Source of the DNA: Gemmatimonadota bacterium
GTDB taxonomy: Bacteria > Gemmatimonadota > Gemmatimonadetes > Gemmatimonadales > Gemmatimonadaceae
Length of the DNA: 64,000 nt
Reading direction: 5' to 3'
Assembly: GCA_003223455.1 (NCBI GenBank)
Contig: QHVE01000013.1
Coordinates: 1-64,000 of the forward strand
Part shown: positions 51,282 to 59,678 of the stretch, piece after piece
Position numbering within the stretch: the stretch's first letter is position 1
How the letters are laid out: each line of letters opens with the position of its first letter
Notes under the pieces: model-generated
Database searches by the model: none
What the model saw: the letters and a program-made list of their open reading frames with translations, nothing else
Told to the model about the DNA's origin: nothing
Program-made: the position numbers and the translations under genes

Positions 51282-52255
51282 TGGCGAGCGTACGCAGCTG
51301 GCGCCCGCTCGCCCAGATCGAGGGGCCGCAGATGGCCAAGCTCGAGGAGATCCCCGCGCTCAACGTCGTGTTCAGCGACGCGTTCACGGAGCGCTATCGG
51401 CGCGACGGCATGGTCGGCGTGCGCGTGCCGTACCTCAACCCCGCCGTGTGGCGCTACGCGATCGAGGACGCGGCGGGTGGCGCGATGGTGTGGCGCGATG
51501 CGCGCGGCGAGATCGCGGCGTTCAACATGGTGCACCGCTCCGGCGTCGAAGGGTGGATGGGCCCTCTCGCCGTGCGCACGGAGTACCAGGGGAGCGGCGT
51601 CGGCAAGGAGGTCGTCGAGCAGGGGATCGCGTGGCTCAAGCGCGAGGGCGCCACGGTGATCGGCCTCGAGACGATGCCGCGGACGATGGACAACATCGGG
51701 TTCTATTCCTCCCTCGGCTTCCTGCCGGGTCGTCTCACGATCACGCTCACGCTCGACTCGGCGGCGTCGGATCGCGCACCGGAGCTGCTGGGCCGCCTCG
51801 GCGTGCGGGAGCGCGAAGACGCCATCGCCGAAGCGCGCGCGCTCGTGGACTCGCTCGCACCGGGCTACGACTTCACGCGCGAGCTCGATCTGACGGAGTC
51901 GCTGGCGCTGGGCGATACGGTGGTGGTCCGCGACGGCGGCCGCATCCTCGGCCTCGCGCTTTGCCACACCGCGCCGCTCGTGGAGGGCCGCACGCGCGAG
52001 GAGCTGCGTGTGCTCAAGCTCGCGCTGGCGGACGACTCGGCGCTCGACGCGATGCTGCGCGCACTCTGCGACTTCGCCAAGCGGAGCGGTACCCGCCGCG
52101 TCGCGCTGCGCGTGCAGGGCGAGTATCCGGGCATGTACCACACGATGGTGGCGGCGGGAGCGCGGGTGCGCTGGACCGACCTCCGCATGGCGCTCGCCGG
52201 GTACGAGGAGCGCAAGAACGGCCGAGGCGTTGTGCTGTCGAACTGGGAGATCTGA
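51281..52255 (+). CDS. Tandem GNAT-domain acetyltransferase
   Basis: A 324-residue protein from ATG 51281 in the TGATG overlap with rad50, with GGAGGAG as ribosome site. The first GNAT domain has the acetyl-CoA loop MGPLAVRTEYQGSGVGKEVV (V-x-x-x-Q-x-x-G-x-G) and LETMPRTMDNIGFYSSLGF. The second half (about 190-310) repeats the fold in degenerate form (RILGLALCHTAPL). It is co-translated with the repair cassette; whether it modifies repair proteins or is a passenger is open. Acceptor unknown. Confidence 0.88.
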   Translation: MASVRSWRPLAQIEGPQMAKLEEIPALNVVFSDAFTERYRRDGMVGVRVPYLNPAVWRYAIEDAAGGAMVWRDARGEIAAFNMVHRSGVEGWMGPLAVRTEYQGSGVGKEVVEQGIAWLKREGATVIGLETMPRTMDNIGFYSSLGFLPGRLTITLTLDSAASDRAPELLGRLGVREREDAIAEARALVDSLAPGYDFTRELDLTESLALGDTVVVRDGGRILGLALCHTAPLVEGRTREELRVLKLALADDSALDAMLRALCDFAKRSGTRRVALRVQGEYPGMYHTMVAAGARVRWTDLRMALAGYEERKNGRGVVLSNWEI

Positions 52256-52368
52256 AGCGAGCGACTTACCGAATCGCCCTATCGGTTTCCTCGGAAGGGA
52301 CAGTCGACAGGAGAACCGTGTGCGCGACGTCGCCGAAACGGCACCGATGCCTCACGCGGCGCGCCTCC

Positions 52369-52384
52369 TACGTCAGTTGACGTA
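52369..52384. promoter_or_regulatory. Perfect inverted repeat, candidate operator
   Basis: TACGTCA (52369-52375), two bases, then TGACGTA (52378-52384), 57 bases before the lipoprotein start at 52442. The rest of the 186-base gap (52256-52441) holds no coding frame. A perfect CTGACGTCAG at 56996-57005 shares the same core. Confidence 0.4.
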
Positions 52385-52441
52385 TGGTGGCGGAGGTGGC
52401 CGAGCCCGAGATTCGCGGCCTCCCCCTCCTCGAGGTGCCCC

Positions 52442-52801
52442 ATGCTCGCGATCTCCCGTGCAAGACTGATCATCGTCCCGCTGCTCACGTGTGCGTGTCA
52501 TACCTGGAGCACCGTCCCGATGGCGCCGAACACCACTGGTCAGCTTCCCACGCATAGCACGGTCGTGCTCGTGCGAGGCGACCGAGTGCAAGTCGAAAAT
52601 GGGCGCACGACTCGTGATAGCCTCATCGGCACTCGACCGAGCGGAGCGCACTTCGCGGTGCACCGCGATAGCGTCAACTTCGTCGAGGCGCGCAAGGTCA
52701 GTGTGATACGCTCCGTCGGAGCGGGCGCTGGAGGGCTGCTCGTCGCCTTCGCGGTGGCGACTGTCGTGCTCATAGGCGCCGCTCTGGGTGAGCTCCAATG
52801 A
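52442..52801 (+). CDS. Small hypothetical lipoprotein with C-terminal membrane helix
   Basis: A 119-residue protein starting MLAISRARLIIVPLLTCAC, with a lipobox-like LTCAC placing the lipid on the cysteine near 19. The middle is a short beta-rich stretch (STVVLVRGDRVQVENGRTTRDSL). A hydrophobic Gly/Ala-rich helix (about 92-113, SVGAGAGGLLVAFAVATVVLI) ends the chain. No family recognised. It ends 58 bases before the amidohydrolase gene. Confidence 0.65.
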   Translation: MLAISRARLIIVPLLTCACHTWSTVPMAPNTTGQLPTHSTVVLVRGDRVQVENGRTTRDSLIGTRPSGAHFAVHRDSVNFVEARKVSVIRSVGAGAGGLLVAFAVATVVLIGAALGELQ

Positions 52802-52859
52802 GCCGTTGAATACGGCCGCCGCGCTGGCGCGCACGGTCGGATCGCTGCATCGTCCTGCG

Positions 52860-54284
52860 ATGACGACGATTGCCCATGCCAGGCGCGCGCTCCTCCCGCC
52901 CGCCCTGCTCCTCTCCGCGTGGCGTCCGGCGCCGGCGCAGTCGCCCGCGGCCGTTGCGCCTGTGACGTTCGCCGTCGTGGGCGGCACGCTCGTCGACGCC
53001 GCGTCGCCCGGGCCGCGGCGCATCGCCGACGCGGTCGTCGTCGTGCGCGGCGCGCGCATCGCGTGCGCGGGCACGCGAATCCAGTGTCCCGTGCCCCGCG
53101 GTGCGAGGGTGATCGACGCGCGCGGCGCGTTCGTCGCCCCGGGCATCATCGACGCGCACGTGCACTTCTCGCAGACCGGCTGGGTGGACGGTCGCCCCGA
53201 CGCGCTCGACGCGCGACGCGAATTCCCGTACGACTCGACGGTCGCGGAGCTGCGTGCGCATCCCGAGGTCTTCGGCCGCGCGCAGCTCTGCGCCGGTGTG
53301 ACTTCGGTGTTCGACGTCGGCGGCTTCCCCTGGACCATCCCCATGGCGCACGCCACGTCCGAGCGTACCGACATGCCGCGCGTCGTGGCGGCGGGGCCGC
53401 TGCTCTCCACGATCGACCACTGGCTCAACCTGCCCGACATGCGGCAGTTCGTGCACATGAGCAGCGACTCGGTCGTGCGCGCGGCCGTGCGCGAGCAGCG
53501 ATACATGGGCGCCAGTGCGGTGAAGGTGTGGTACATCGCCCAGGCCGACACCGCACTCGCGCGACGCGGGCGGGCGATGCTCGGTGCGGCGGGCGACGAG
53601 GCGAAGCGCGTCGGCCTTCCGCTCCTCGTGCACGCGACGGACCTCGCCGAGGCGAAGGAGGCACTCGCGGCGGGGGCGAAGGTCCTGGTGCACAGCGTGG
53701 ACAACGCGGAGCTCGACGACGACTTCGTGCGCCTCGCGCGCGCCAATCACACGATCGTCATCCCCACGCTCACCGTGCTCGAAGGCTACGCGGACGTTCT
53801 CCTCGGGCGCGACGTCGCGGCGCGCTACCCGCTCGACTGCGTCGACGCGGCGACGCGTGCCAAGCTCGCGCGCCGCCTGCCGGCGAACGAACGCATCACC
53901 ACGTACTTCGCGGGCCCGGTGCCGAAGCGGGAGCGCGCGACGATGGAGGCCAACCTGCGCCGCCTCCTGCGCGAAGGGATCCCGATCGCGATGGGCACCG
54001 ACGCCGGGAACCCTGGCACGGCGCACGGGCCGAGCGTGTATCGCGAGCTCGAGGCGCTCCAGTCGGCGGGGATGTCGGCTGCCGCCGTGTTCGGCGCGGC
54101 GACGCTGAATGGCGCGATCGCCATGGGCATCGACCGTGACGCGGGCACACTGGAGGCAGGTAAGCGCGCTGACCTCGTCGTGCTCCAGGCGGACCCGACG
54201 GTCGACGCGGCGCATTGGCGCCAGCCGCGGGTCGTCGTGCGGAACGGACGCGCGTATCGGCGCGAGGAGCTGCTACCGCGCTAG
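52860..54284 (+). CDS. Exported amidohydrolase (imidazolonepropionase-like)
   Basis: A 474-residue protein from ATG 52860 (MTTIAHARRALLPPALLLS), where a signal peptide begins; an earlier in-frame ATG at 52788 would bury it. The TIM-barrel metal motifs are GIIDAHVHFSQ, the lysine-containing KVWYIAQAD, the histidines LLVHATD and LVHSVDNAEL, and MGTDAGNPG. The C-terminal GTLEAGKRADLVVLQADP is the composite-domain closure. It likely hydrolyses cyclic amides or dipeptides in the periplasm; substrate unknown. Confidence 0.92.
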   Translation: MTTIAHARRALLPPALLLSAWRPAPAQSPAAVAPVTFAVVGGTLVDAASPGPRRIADAVVVVRGARIACAGTRIQCPVPRGARVIDARGAFVAPGIIDAHVHFSQTGWVDGRPDALDARREFPYDSTVAELRAHPEVFGRAQLCAGVTSVFDVGGFPWTIPMAHATSERTDMPRVVAAGPLLSTIDHWLNLPDMRQFVHMSSDSVVRAAVREQRYMGASAVKVWYIAQADTALARRGRAMLGAAGDEAKRVGLPLLVHATDLAEAKEALAAGAKVLVHSVDNAELDDDFVRLARANHTIVIPTLTVLEGYADVLLGRDVAARYPLDCVDAATRAKLARRLPANERITTYFAGPVPKRERATMEANLRRLLREGIPIAMGTDAGNPGTAHGPSVYRELEALQSAGMSAAAVFGAATLNGAIAMGIDRDAGTLEAGKRADLVVLQADPTVDAAHWRQPRVVVRNGRAYRREELLPR

Positions 54285-54406
54285 GGAACGCGGGCGCTCG
54301 GCGTGTCTCTGGCGGCGATTTTGCCCGCCGACAGCCCAGTGCACGGCGGCACCGGGCTCATTCGCCAGTCGAACGCGTTCGGCCCGCCCCATTCGTCGGA
54401 TGCTAC

Positions 54407-55945
54407 ATGCGTAAACTGCTTGTGGTCCTTGCGTTTGCGGCTTTCAGCGCCGGCTGCAACGACGACTCCGTGACAGATCCTGGAAGTACGTTCGGTCTCG
54501 ACCTCGACGTCACGCCGGAGCTCGACACGCTCGTCGCGGGCGGCCAGGTGCAGCTCGACGCCAGCGCGACGCGGAAGGGCGTCCGTCTCCCCGCGCTCCC
54601 GGGCCACGTCTGGGAATCGTCCAACCAGACCGTCGCGCAAGTCGATCAGAACGGGAAGGTCACCGCCGTAGCTCCCGGCATGGCCGATATCGCCGTTCGC
54701 GTGAACAGCGTCCGCGGCTACGCGACGATCGTCGTGATCGCGGCTGCCGTCGGTGGCGGTGGAGGGGGTGGAGGGGGTGGAGGTGGGGGAGGTGGTGGCG
54801 GCGCCGGTGGTGTCCTCGCGTTCATCGCAGGGCCCGCGGGTTCGATCGCGTCGGGGCTCGATGCAACGTGTGGCATCGTGACTGGCGGACAGACCTGGTG
54901 CTTCGGAAAGGCCCCGCTCATCGGCGTCGCGTGAGATACATCCTGCTTCGATGTCCAGGGAACCAAGGGCGACCCGTCGCCTTGCACGCTCGTACCGCTG
55001 CGAATCGCCAGCAGCGTCGCGTTCTCCGCGGTGGCGCTGGGCGATTCGGTGGCGTGCGGACTCGCAGCAGGCGGAGCGGTCTACTGCTGGGGCGATCAGA
55101 CGTATGGCCAGGTGGGCAACGGCATCGCACAGAAAGGAACGCCCGCGCTTCCCTCCCGCGTCACCGGACCGCTTGCTGCGGCGGCGACGTTCACGCAGGT
55201 CGCTGCCGGCGCGACGCACGCCTGTGGCTTGATCGCGAACGGATCCGCGCTCTGCTGGGGACGCGATTCTACCTATCAGCTCGGCGGTGGCGACAACTTC
55301 GCCATCAACTCCTCGACGCCGATTCCCGCGGCGCCCGGGCGGACCTTCAAGGCGATCACCGCAGGACGCGGCCATACCTGCGGCCTCACCACGACCGGCG
55401 CTGCGGTCTGCTGGGGCGACAATGGGAAGGGGCAGCTCGGCCGGGGAACCGTAGGCGGCACCAGTGACGTCGCACAAGCCGTGACCGGCTCGATCGTGTT
55501 CACGCAGCTCTCGACGTACCGTGACAATACGTGCGGCGTCGCCACGGGTGGGACCGTGTACTGCTGGGGCGCGAACGACTCGTCCCAGACCGGGCAGGCG
55601 CCAAGCGCGGCCATCGCGACACCGAGCGCGGTCACGGGCACGGGCTATACGTACGTCGCCGTCGGCGGCAATCACGCCTGCGCTTTGACGGCCACGGGAA
55701 TCTCTTGTTGGGGCGCCAACAGCTACGGACAGCTCGGTCGTGGCACCCTGAGCGGGGCGACTCCGACGCCGGCGCCAGTCAGTGGAACGCGCACATACTC
55801 CGCGCTTTCAGCTGGTGCACGCACGTCGTGCGCGGTGGCGGTCGACGGGGCCTACTGCTGGGGCTCGTCGGTGTATGGCGCGACGGGAAGCCAGGTGCAG
55901 GCGATCACCGTACCAATTCCGACCAGGACCGAGCCGCCGCAGTAG
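54407..55945 (+). pseudogene. RCC1-repeat lipoprotein with Ig-like domain, split by an in-frame TGA
   Basis: From ATG 54407, MRKLLVVLAFAAFSAGC is a lipoprotein signal with lipidated Cys17. A bacterial Ig-like (BIG2-type) domain (about 30-110, WESSNQTVAQVDQNGKVTAV) is followed by a run of some 17 glycines (about 117-133) and then RCC1/BNR-type repeats with the motif AxGxxHxCxL...VxCWG (about six; GATHACGL, GRGHTCGL, GGNHACAL). The frame is continuous from 54407 to 55945 except for a TGA at 54932-54934, after residue 175. Translation could restart at 55031 but without a signal. A base change or error is the simplest reading. Ligand unknown. Confidence 0.8.
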
Positions 55946-56150
55946 CGGCGGTGATCGATGGACTGCCATGGGGGCATCGGCCAGTCGCCGGTGCCCCCAT
56001 TGCGCAATTCCAGGTTCCATCCCACCCTCTACGCAGCGCCCGCTACAAGTCCCCTCCCTGGAAACGATTGCCAAGCAGACGCGTCTTTCAGCAGCCGTGC
56101 GCAACAGTACTCGTTGCCGAGTGCTCCACACGCGCGCGCGAGTCGGCGAC

Positions 56151-56639
56151 ATGACTGGTCCGCGCGTCGACAGCGGTGAGACACCGGCAAGCCTGGGACC
56201 GTCGCGGGTCGAAGCGATGCAGCACATCCAGCAGCTGACGATGACCGGACTTCCCGAGCGGCCCGCACGGACGACTCGACGTCCGGAGGCTCGGGCGCCA
56301 GAGCTTCCGGACCGGGAAAGCGTGCGCAGGATGGCGAAGCTGCATCACAAGCAACTCGTCAAGGCCAGGGAGCGCTCGGGCAGCGACTTCGAGATGCTTC
56401 GTGCGCAGACCGACGCACTGCGCAAGTACACGCTCCAGTTCACCCCGGAGCAGGCCGACACGTTCATGAACGTGTACACCGAAGAGAGCAGTGCGATCGA
56501 GCGCGCGTGGATGGCGAGGCAGAGTGGTCAGCGCACCTACGAACCGCTGAGTCACACGCTCATCGACACGGTCGTGAACGCGGTCATGCTGGTGACGCTA
56601 CTCACAGCGATCGGTCTCGCCATCTACTACTTCGTCTGA
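56151..56639 (+). CDS. Hypothetical tail-anchored membrane protein
   Basis: From ATG 56151 the 162-residue protein starts MTGPRVDSGETPASLGPS. The middle is charged and helical (ESVRRMAKLHHKQLVKARER, TPEQADTFMNVYTEESS). One hydrophobic helix closes it (about 138-161, NAVMLVTLLTAIGLAIYYFV) with no signal peptide, consistent with a tail anchor. The frame is open further upstream without a plausible start. The preceding 205 bases (55946-56150) hold no supported gene. No family recognised. Confidence 0.55.
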   Translation: MTGPRVDSGETPASLGPSRVEAMQHIQQLTMTGLPERPARTTRRPEARAPELPDRESVRRMAKLHHKQLVKARERSGSDFEMLRAQTDALRKYTLQFTPEQADTFMNVYTEESSAIERAWMARQSGQRTYEPLSHTLIDTVVNAVMLVTLLTAIGLAIYYFV

Positions 56640-56692
56640 CCATTGCGCCACTGCTCGCTGGTGGCGCGCGAACCGATTCGCTCGTCCAGCGC

Positions 56693-56866
56693 TCAGCGCG
56701 TCGGTGGAGATTTCGATTCGCCGCTCGTGCTCACGACGATGCGGAAGATCAGCAGCGATACGCCAACCGTGAGCAAGAGGTGAATCCAACCGGGCCCTTG
56801 CATCACGAGTGCGCCGATCGCCCACACGATCAACATCACGATGGCGACGATGATTCCGAGATCCAT
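56693..56866 (-). CDS. Small lmo0937-like (DUF5670-type) membrane protein
   Basis: A 57-residue protein from ATG 56866, with AAAGAGGCAAGC as ribosome site; earlier in-frame codons to 56935 are unlikely. Two hydrophobic helices (MDLGIIVAIVMLIVWAIGAL and WIHLLLTVGVSLLIFRIVV) separated by a MQGPG turn match the lmo0937 family, often linked to general stress. Function is not known. It is convergent with the gene at 56151. Confidence 0.75.
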   Translation of the reverse strand: MDLGIIVAIVMLIVWAIGALVMQGPGWIHLLLTVGVSLLIFRIVVSTSGESKSPPTR

Positions 56867-57236
56867 GCTTGCCTCTTTGAATTGACCCTTCTCGTGTAGA
56901 GCGCTAGATTTCGTGAAGGAAACACCACCGCACACAGGGACGGAGAGTCACGTTTTTGAGCCGATAAGTCCTTCGAGTGGGTTCGACAATCTATACTGAC
57001 GTCAGGCCCCCAGTGCGGGGGTAGACGGAAGGTGTGGTGAGAGCCTCATTATTTCGACTGGGCTTCAAAAAACCCTCTCCGTTCCAGCTCTTCCTCGGGC
57101 CCCGCGGCACACTGCGGGGCCCGATTTTCCTTCTCCCGCATTCGTTCGGCGTCATCCTTGCGAACGCTGCGGGAACGGCTGCCCGCCGAGCGGCATTCGT
57201 ATCGCGCCGGACCGACGCCCCCACTCCGCCACGCCA
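56867..57236. other. Intergenic region (370 bases) with possible small RNA
   Basis: No protein gene is supported. A TATACT hexamer (56992-56997) sits next to the perfect palindrome CTGACGTCAG (56996-57005), and a strong terminator ends at 57128. The 120 bases between could be a small RNA, but no -35 match and no known RNA family were recognised. The remainder is the leader of the PTPS gene. Confidence 0.35.
57096..57129 (+). terminator. Intrinsic terminator upstream of the pterin operon
   Basis: A perfect 10-bp GC stem (CGGGCCCCGC 57096-57105; GCGGGGCCCG 57114-57123) with an 8-base loop, followed by ATTTTCC. It points along the plus strand and lies about 110 bases before the PTPS start. Confidence 0.75.
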
Positions 57237-57650
57237 ATGCCCGTCGTCACCGTGACTCGCCGTCTGCACTTCAACGCGGCGCACCGAGTGCACAATCCCG
57301 CGCTCTCCGACGAGGAGAACGAACATCTGTTCGGGAAGTGCAACAACCCGAACTGGCACGGCCACAACTACATCCTCGACGTGTCGGTGCGCGGCCCCGT
57401 GGACGATCGCACCGGCTACGTCCTCGACCTCGCCGCGCTGAAGCGGATCGCCGAGGAGCGTGCCGTCGATCGCATCGACCACAAGAACTTCAACCTCGAC
57501 GTCCCGTTCATGCGCGGCGTGATCCCGACCTCCGAGAACATCGTCGTCGGGATCTGGCGCGAGCTCGAGCCGGCGATCCGACCGGGCAAGCTCGTCAAGC
57601 TCGTGCTCTGGGAGACGCCGAACAACTATGTCGAGTACACCGGTGAGTAG
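57237..57650 (+). CDS. 6-pyruvoyltetrahydropterin synthase (PTPS)
   Basis: A 137-residue zinc enzyme of the PTPS/QueD fold. The zinc histidines are in [10 protein letters not shown] and WHGHNY. A cysteine is in [13 protein letters not shown], and the C-terminal glutamate is in [16 protein letters not shown], a layout very like eukaryotic PTPS rather than QueD. It would convert dihydroneopterin triphosphate to 6-pyruvoyltetrahydropterin. The next gene makes its substrate (folE copy) and the third may reduce its product. Confidence 0.93.
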   Translation: MPVVTVTRRLHFNAAHRVHNPALSDEENEHLFGKCNNPNWHGHNYILDVSVRGPVDDRTGYVLDLAALKRIAEERAVDRIDHKNFNLDVPFMRGVIPTSENIVVGIWRELEPAIRPGKLVKLVLWETPNNYVEYTGE

Positions 57651-58290
57651 CCGCGCTTCCGAATCCGACATCCGGTCGGCGCTGCACGCGTCCATCCACC
57701 GTGTGGACGTCGACGAGCTGCCGATCGTCGACGGCGACTATGCCGCGCTCGTGCGGCAGCAACTCGCGCTGCTCGGCGAGGATCCGGAGCGCGAGGGGCT
57801 CGTCCGCACGCCCGATCGCGTCGCGAAGGCGATGCACTTCCTCACCGCGGGCTACGACATGACGGTCGAGAAGATCGTCGGCAGCGCGCTGTTCGAGGAG
57901 GAGCACGAGAACATGGTGATGGTGCGCGACATCGAGCTCTACTCCCTGTGCGAGCACCACATGCTCCCGTTCTTCGGGAAGGCCCACGTCGCCTACATCC
58001 CCAACGGCCGGATCGTCGGGCTCTCCAAGCTGCCGCGCATCGTCGAGATGTTCGCGCGGCGGCTCCAGGTGCAGGAGCGGCTCACCGAACAGGTGGCGTC
58101 GGCGATCGACGACGTCCTCGCGCCGCGCGGGGTCGGCGTGGTGATCGAGGCGTTCCACATGTGCATGATGATGCGCGGCGTCGAGAAGCAGAACTCGCGC
58201 ACGATCACGTCGGCGCTGCGCGGCGTCTTCCGCGACGACGGGAAGACCCGCGACGAGTTCCTGCGCCTCGCGTACGCGACGGCGCGGTGA
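57628..58290 (+). CDS. folE: GTP cyclohydrolase I (second copy)
   Basis: Makes dihydroneopterin triphosphate from GTP. From ATG 57628 the protein is 220 residues; a GTG at 57643 is an alternative start, giving 8 rather than 23 bases of overlap with PTPS. Zinc ligands are Cys108, His110, His111 ([10 protein letters not shown]) and Cys179 ([10 protein letters not shown]). It is very similar to the copy at 38630 in the whole catalytic part but has a longer N-terminus. Position between PTPS and an SDR suggests service to tetrahydrobiopterin-type synthesis. Confidence 0.95.
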   Translation: MSSTPVSSRASESDIRSALHASIHRVDVDELPIVDGDYAALVRQQLALLGEDPEREGLVRTPDRVAKAMHFLTAGYDMTVEKIVGSALFEEEHENMVMVRDIELYSLCEHHMLPFFGKAHVAYIPNGRIVGLSKLPRIVEMFARRLQVQERLTEQVASAIDDVLAPRGVGVVIEAFHMCMMMRGVEKQNSRTITSALRGVFRDDGKTRDEFLRLAYATAR

Positions 58291-59015
58291 GCACCCGCGA
58301 CTCCCGCGGTCCTCTCGCCGGCCGGTGGGTCGTCGTCACCGGCGCGTCGCGCGGCATCGGCGCCGAGCTCGCGCGCCGGCTCGCGGCGGACGGTGCACGC
58401 CTCGCCCTCGTCGCGCGCGGCCGCGAGGCGCTCACGACACTCGCGCGCGAGCTCGGCGCGGAGCCGGTGGTGTGCGACGTCGCTGATTCGGCGCAGATCG
58501 AGCGTGCTGCGGAGCAGATCGGAGCGCTCGCCGGGGGGGCTCCGGACGTCGTCGTCAACAACGCCGGGACGTTCTCGATCGCGGCGGCGCACAATACGTC
58601 GACCGACCACTTTCGTCGAACCATCGAAGTGAATCTCGTCGCTCCATTCGCCTTCGTGCGTGCCTTCCTCCCGGGGATGCACGCGCGCGGGAGCGGGCAT
58701 CTCGTCACGCTCGGCTCGGTCGCCGATCGCAACATCTATCCGGGAAACGCCGCGTACTCCGCGAGCAAGTACGGACTGCGGGCGCTGCACGAAGTGCTGC
58801 GTGCCGAGCTGCGCGGCACGGGCATACGCGCCAGCCTGGTGTCGCCCGGCCCGGTCAACACGGAGCTCTGGGATCCGATCGATCCCGATCGGCAGCCGGG
58901 CTTCACGCCACGCGCGGAGATGCTCACGTCCGCCGAGGTCGCCGACGCGATCCGATGGGTGATCCTCGCGCCCGACACGGTGAACGTGGACGAGCTGCGC
59001 GTCTCGCGCAGCTAG
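58287..59015 (+). CDS. Short-chain dehydrogenase/reductase, possible sepiapterin-reductase role
   Basis: A 242-residue SDR from GTG 58287, overlapping the folE stop by GTGA. It has the cofactor motif [18 protein letters not shown] near 15, VVNNAGTFS, the catalytic serine in LVTLGSVAD and the YxxxK in [18 protein letters not shown] preference is suggested by the Arg after the second strand (VARGRE). Context (PTPS, GTP cyclohydrolase) points to reduction of 6-pyruvoyltetrahydropterin, but SDR sequence alone cannot show it. Confidence 0.9.
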   Translation: MSTRDSRGPLAGRWVVVTGASRGIGAELARRLAADGARLALVARGREALTTLARELGAEPVVCDVADSAQIERAAEQIGALAGGAPDVVVNNAGTFSIAAAHNTSTDHFRRTIEVNLVAPFAFVRAFLPGMHARGSGHLVTLGSVADRNIYPGNAAYSASKYGLRALHEVLRAELRGTGIRASLVSPGPVNTELWDPIDPDRQPGFTPRAEMLTSAEVADAIRWVILAPDTVNVDELRVSRS

Positions 59016-59020
59016 CGAGC

Positions 59021-59674
59021 GTGTTCATCGAGCTCGTCGACGCGCTGCGCTGCCCGCGAGCGCACGAGGAGAGCTGGCTCGTGCTCGCGACGTCCCGGAT
59101 CAGGGCGCGGCACATTCAGGAGGGCGCGCTCGGCTGTCCCGTGTGTCGCGCCGAGTATCCGATCCGCGACGGCATCGTCGACCTGCGACTCGACGACGCA
59201 CGCTCGGTCTCGCGCGCCGAGCCGGCGCGAGTCGACTCCGGTGTCGTGGACGACGTCCCCGCCGACCACCTAGCGGCGATGCTGAACCTCTCCGACGCGC
59301 TGGGGTTCGCCGTCCTGGTCGGCGAATGGGGACGCCACGCGGATGCCTTGCTCGCGCTGGAACCGATGCCCCCGCTGCTGCTCGTCGATCCCCCCGAGGG
59401 AATCGCGATGGCGCCCGGGCTCTCCGGCGTGCGTGCTGGCTCCGCCCTGCCGCTCGCCGTCGGCGCCGCACGCGCCGTCGCCGTGGACGACACCGACACC
59501 GAGCGTCTCGCGTCGGCCGCGCAGGCGACTCGCGCCGGCGGGCGTCTGGTCGCCCCCGCACGCGCCTCCATCCCCGACGGCGTGCGCGAGCTGGCCCGCA
59601 CCGAGCGCCTATGGGTGGGCGAGCGCGAAGCGCATCCGTCGGCGCTCGTGCGGCTGCACGTGCGTCGCGGCTGA
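59021..59674 (+). CDS. Trm112-like zinc-domain protein with a degenerate C-terminal region
   Basis: A 217-residue protein from GTG 59021, 5 bases after the SDR. The N-terminus (about 1-60) is a Trm112-type zinc domain: VDALRCPRAHEESWL, then GCPVCRAEYPIRDGIVDL. Trm112 domains activate methyltransferases. The rest (about 85-217, LNLSDALGFAVLVGEWGRHA ... LLLVDPPEGIAM ... AARAVAVDDTD) is reminiscent of a SAM-dependent methyltransferase but lacks a clear GxGxG. It may be an inactive or partner subunit. Last gene of the operon. Confidence 0.75.
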   Translation: MFIELVDALRCPRAHEESWLVLATSRIRARHIQEGALGCPVCRAEYPIRDGIVDLRLDDARSVSRAEPARVDSGVVDDVPADHLAAMLNLSDALGFAVLVGEWGRHADALLALEPMPPLLLVDPPEGIAMAPGLSGVRAGSALPLAVGAARAVAVDDTDTERLASAAQATRAGGRLVAPARASIPDGVRELARTERLWVGEREAHPSALVRLHVRRG

Positions 59675-59678
59675 CGCG

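Noticed and set aside
54932-54934. Selenocysteine or other recoding at TGA
   Set aside because: No hairpin typical of bacterial SECIS follows directly, and RCC1 lipoproteins are not known selenoproteins; mutation or error is simpler.
56945-57000. tRNA gene suggested by GGGTTCGACAATC
   Set aside because: The flanks of the T-loop-like motif do not pair and no acceptor or anticodon stem can be drawn.
57034-57255. Small plus-strand ORF of 73 codons
   Set aside because: It runs through the strong terminator stem and has no recognisable motif or ribosome site.
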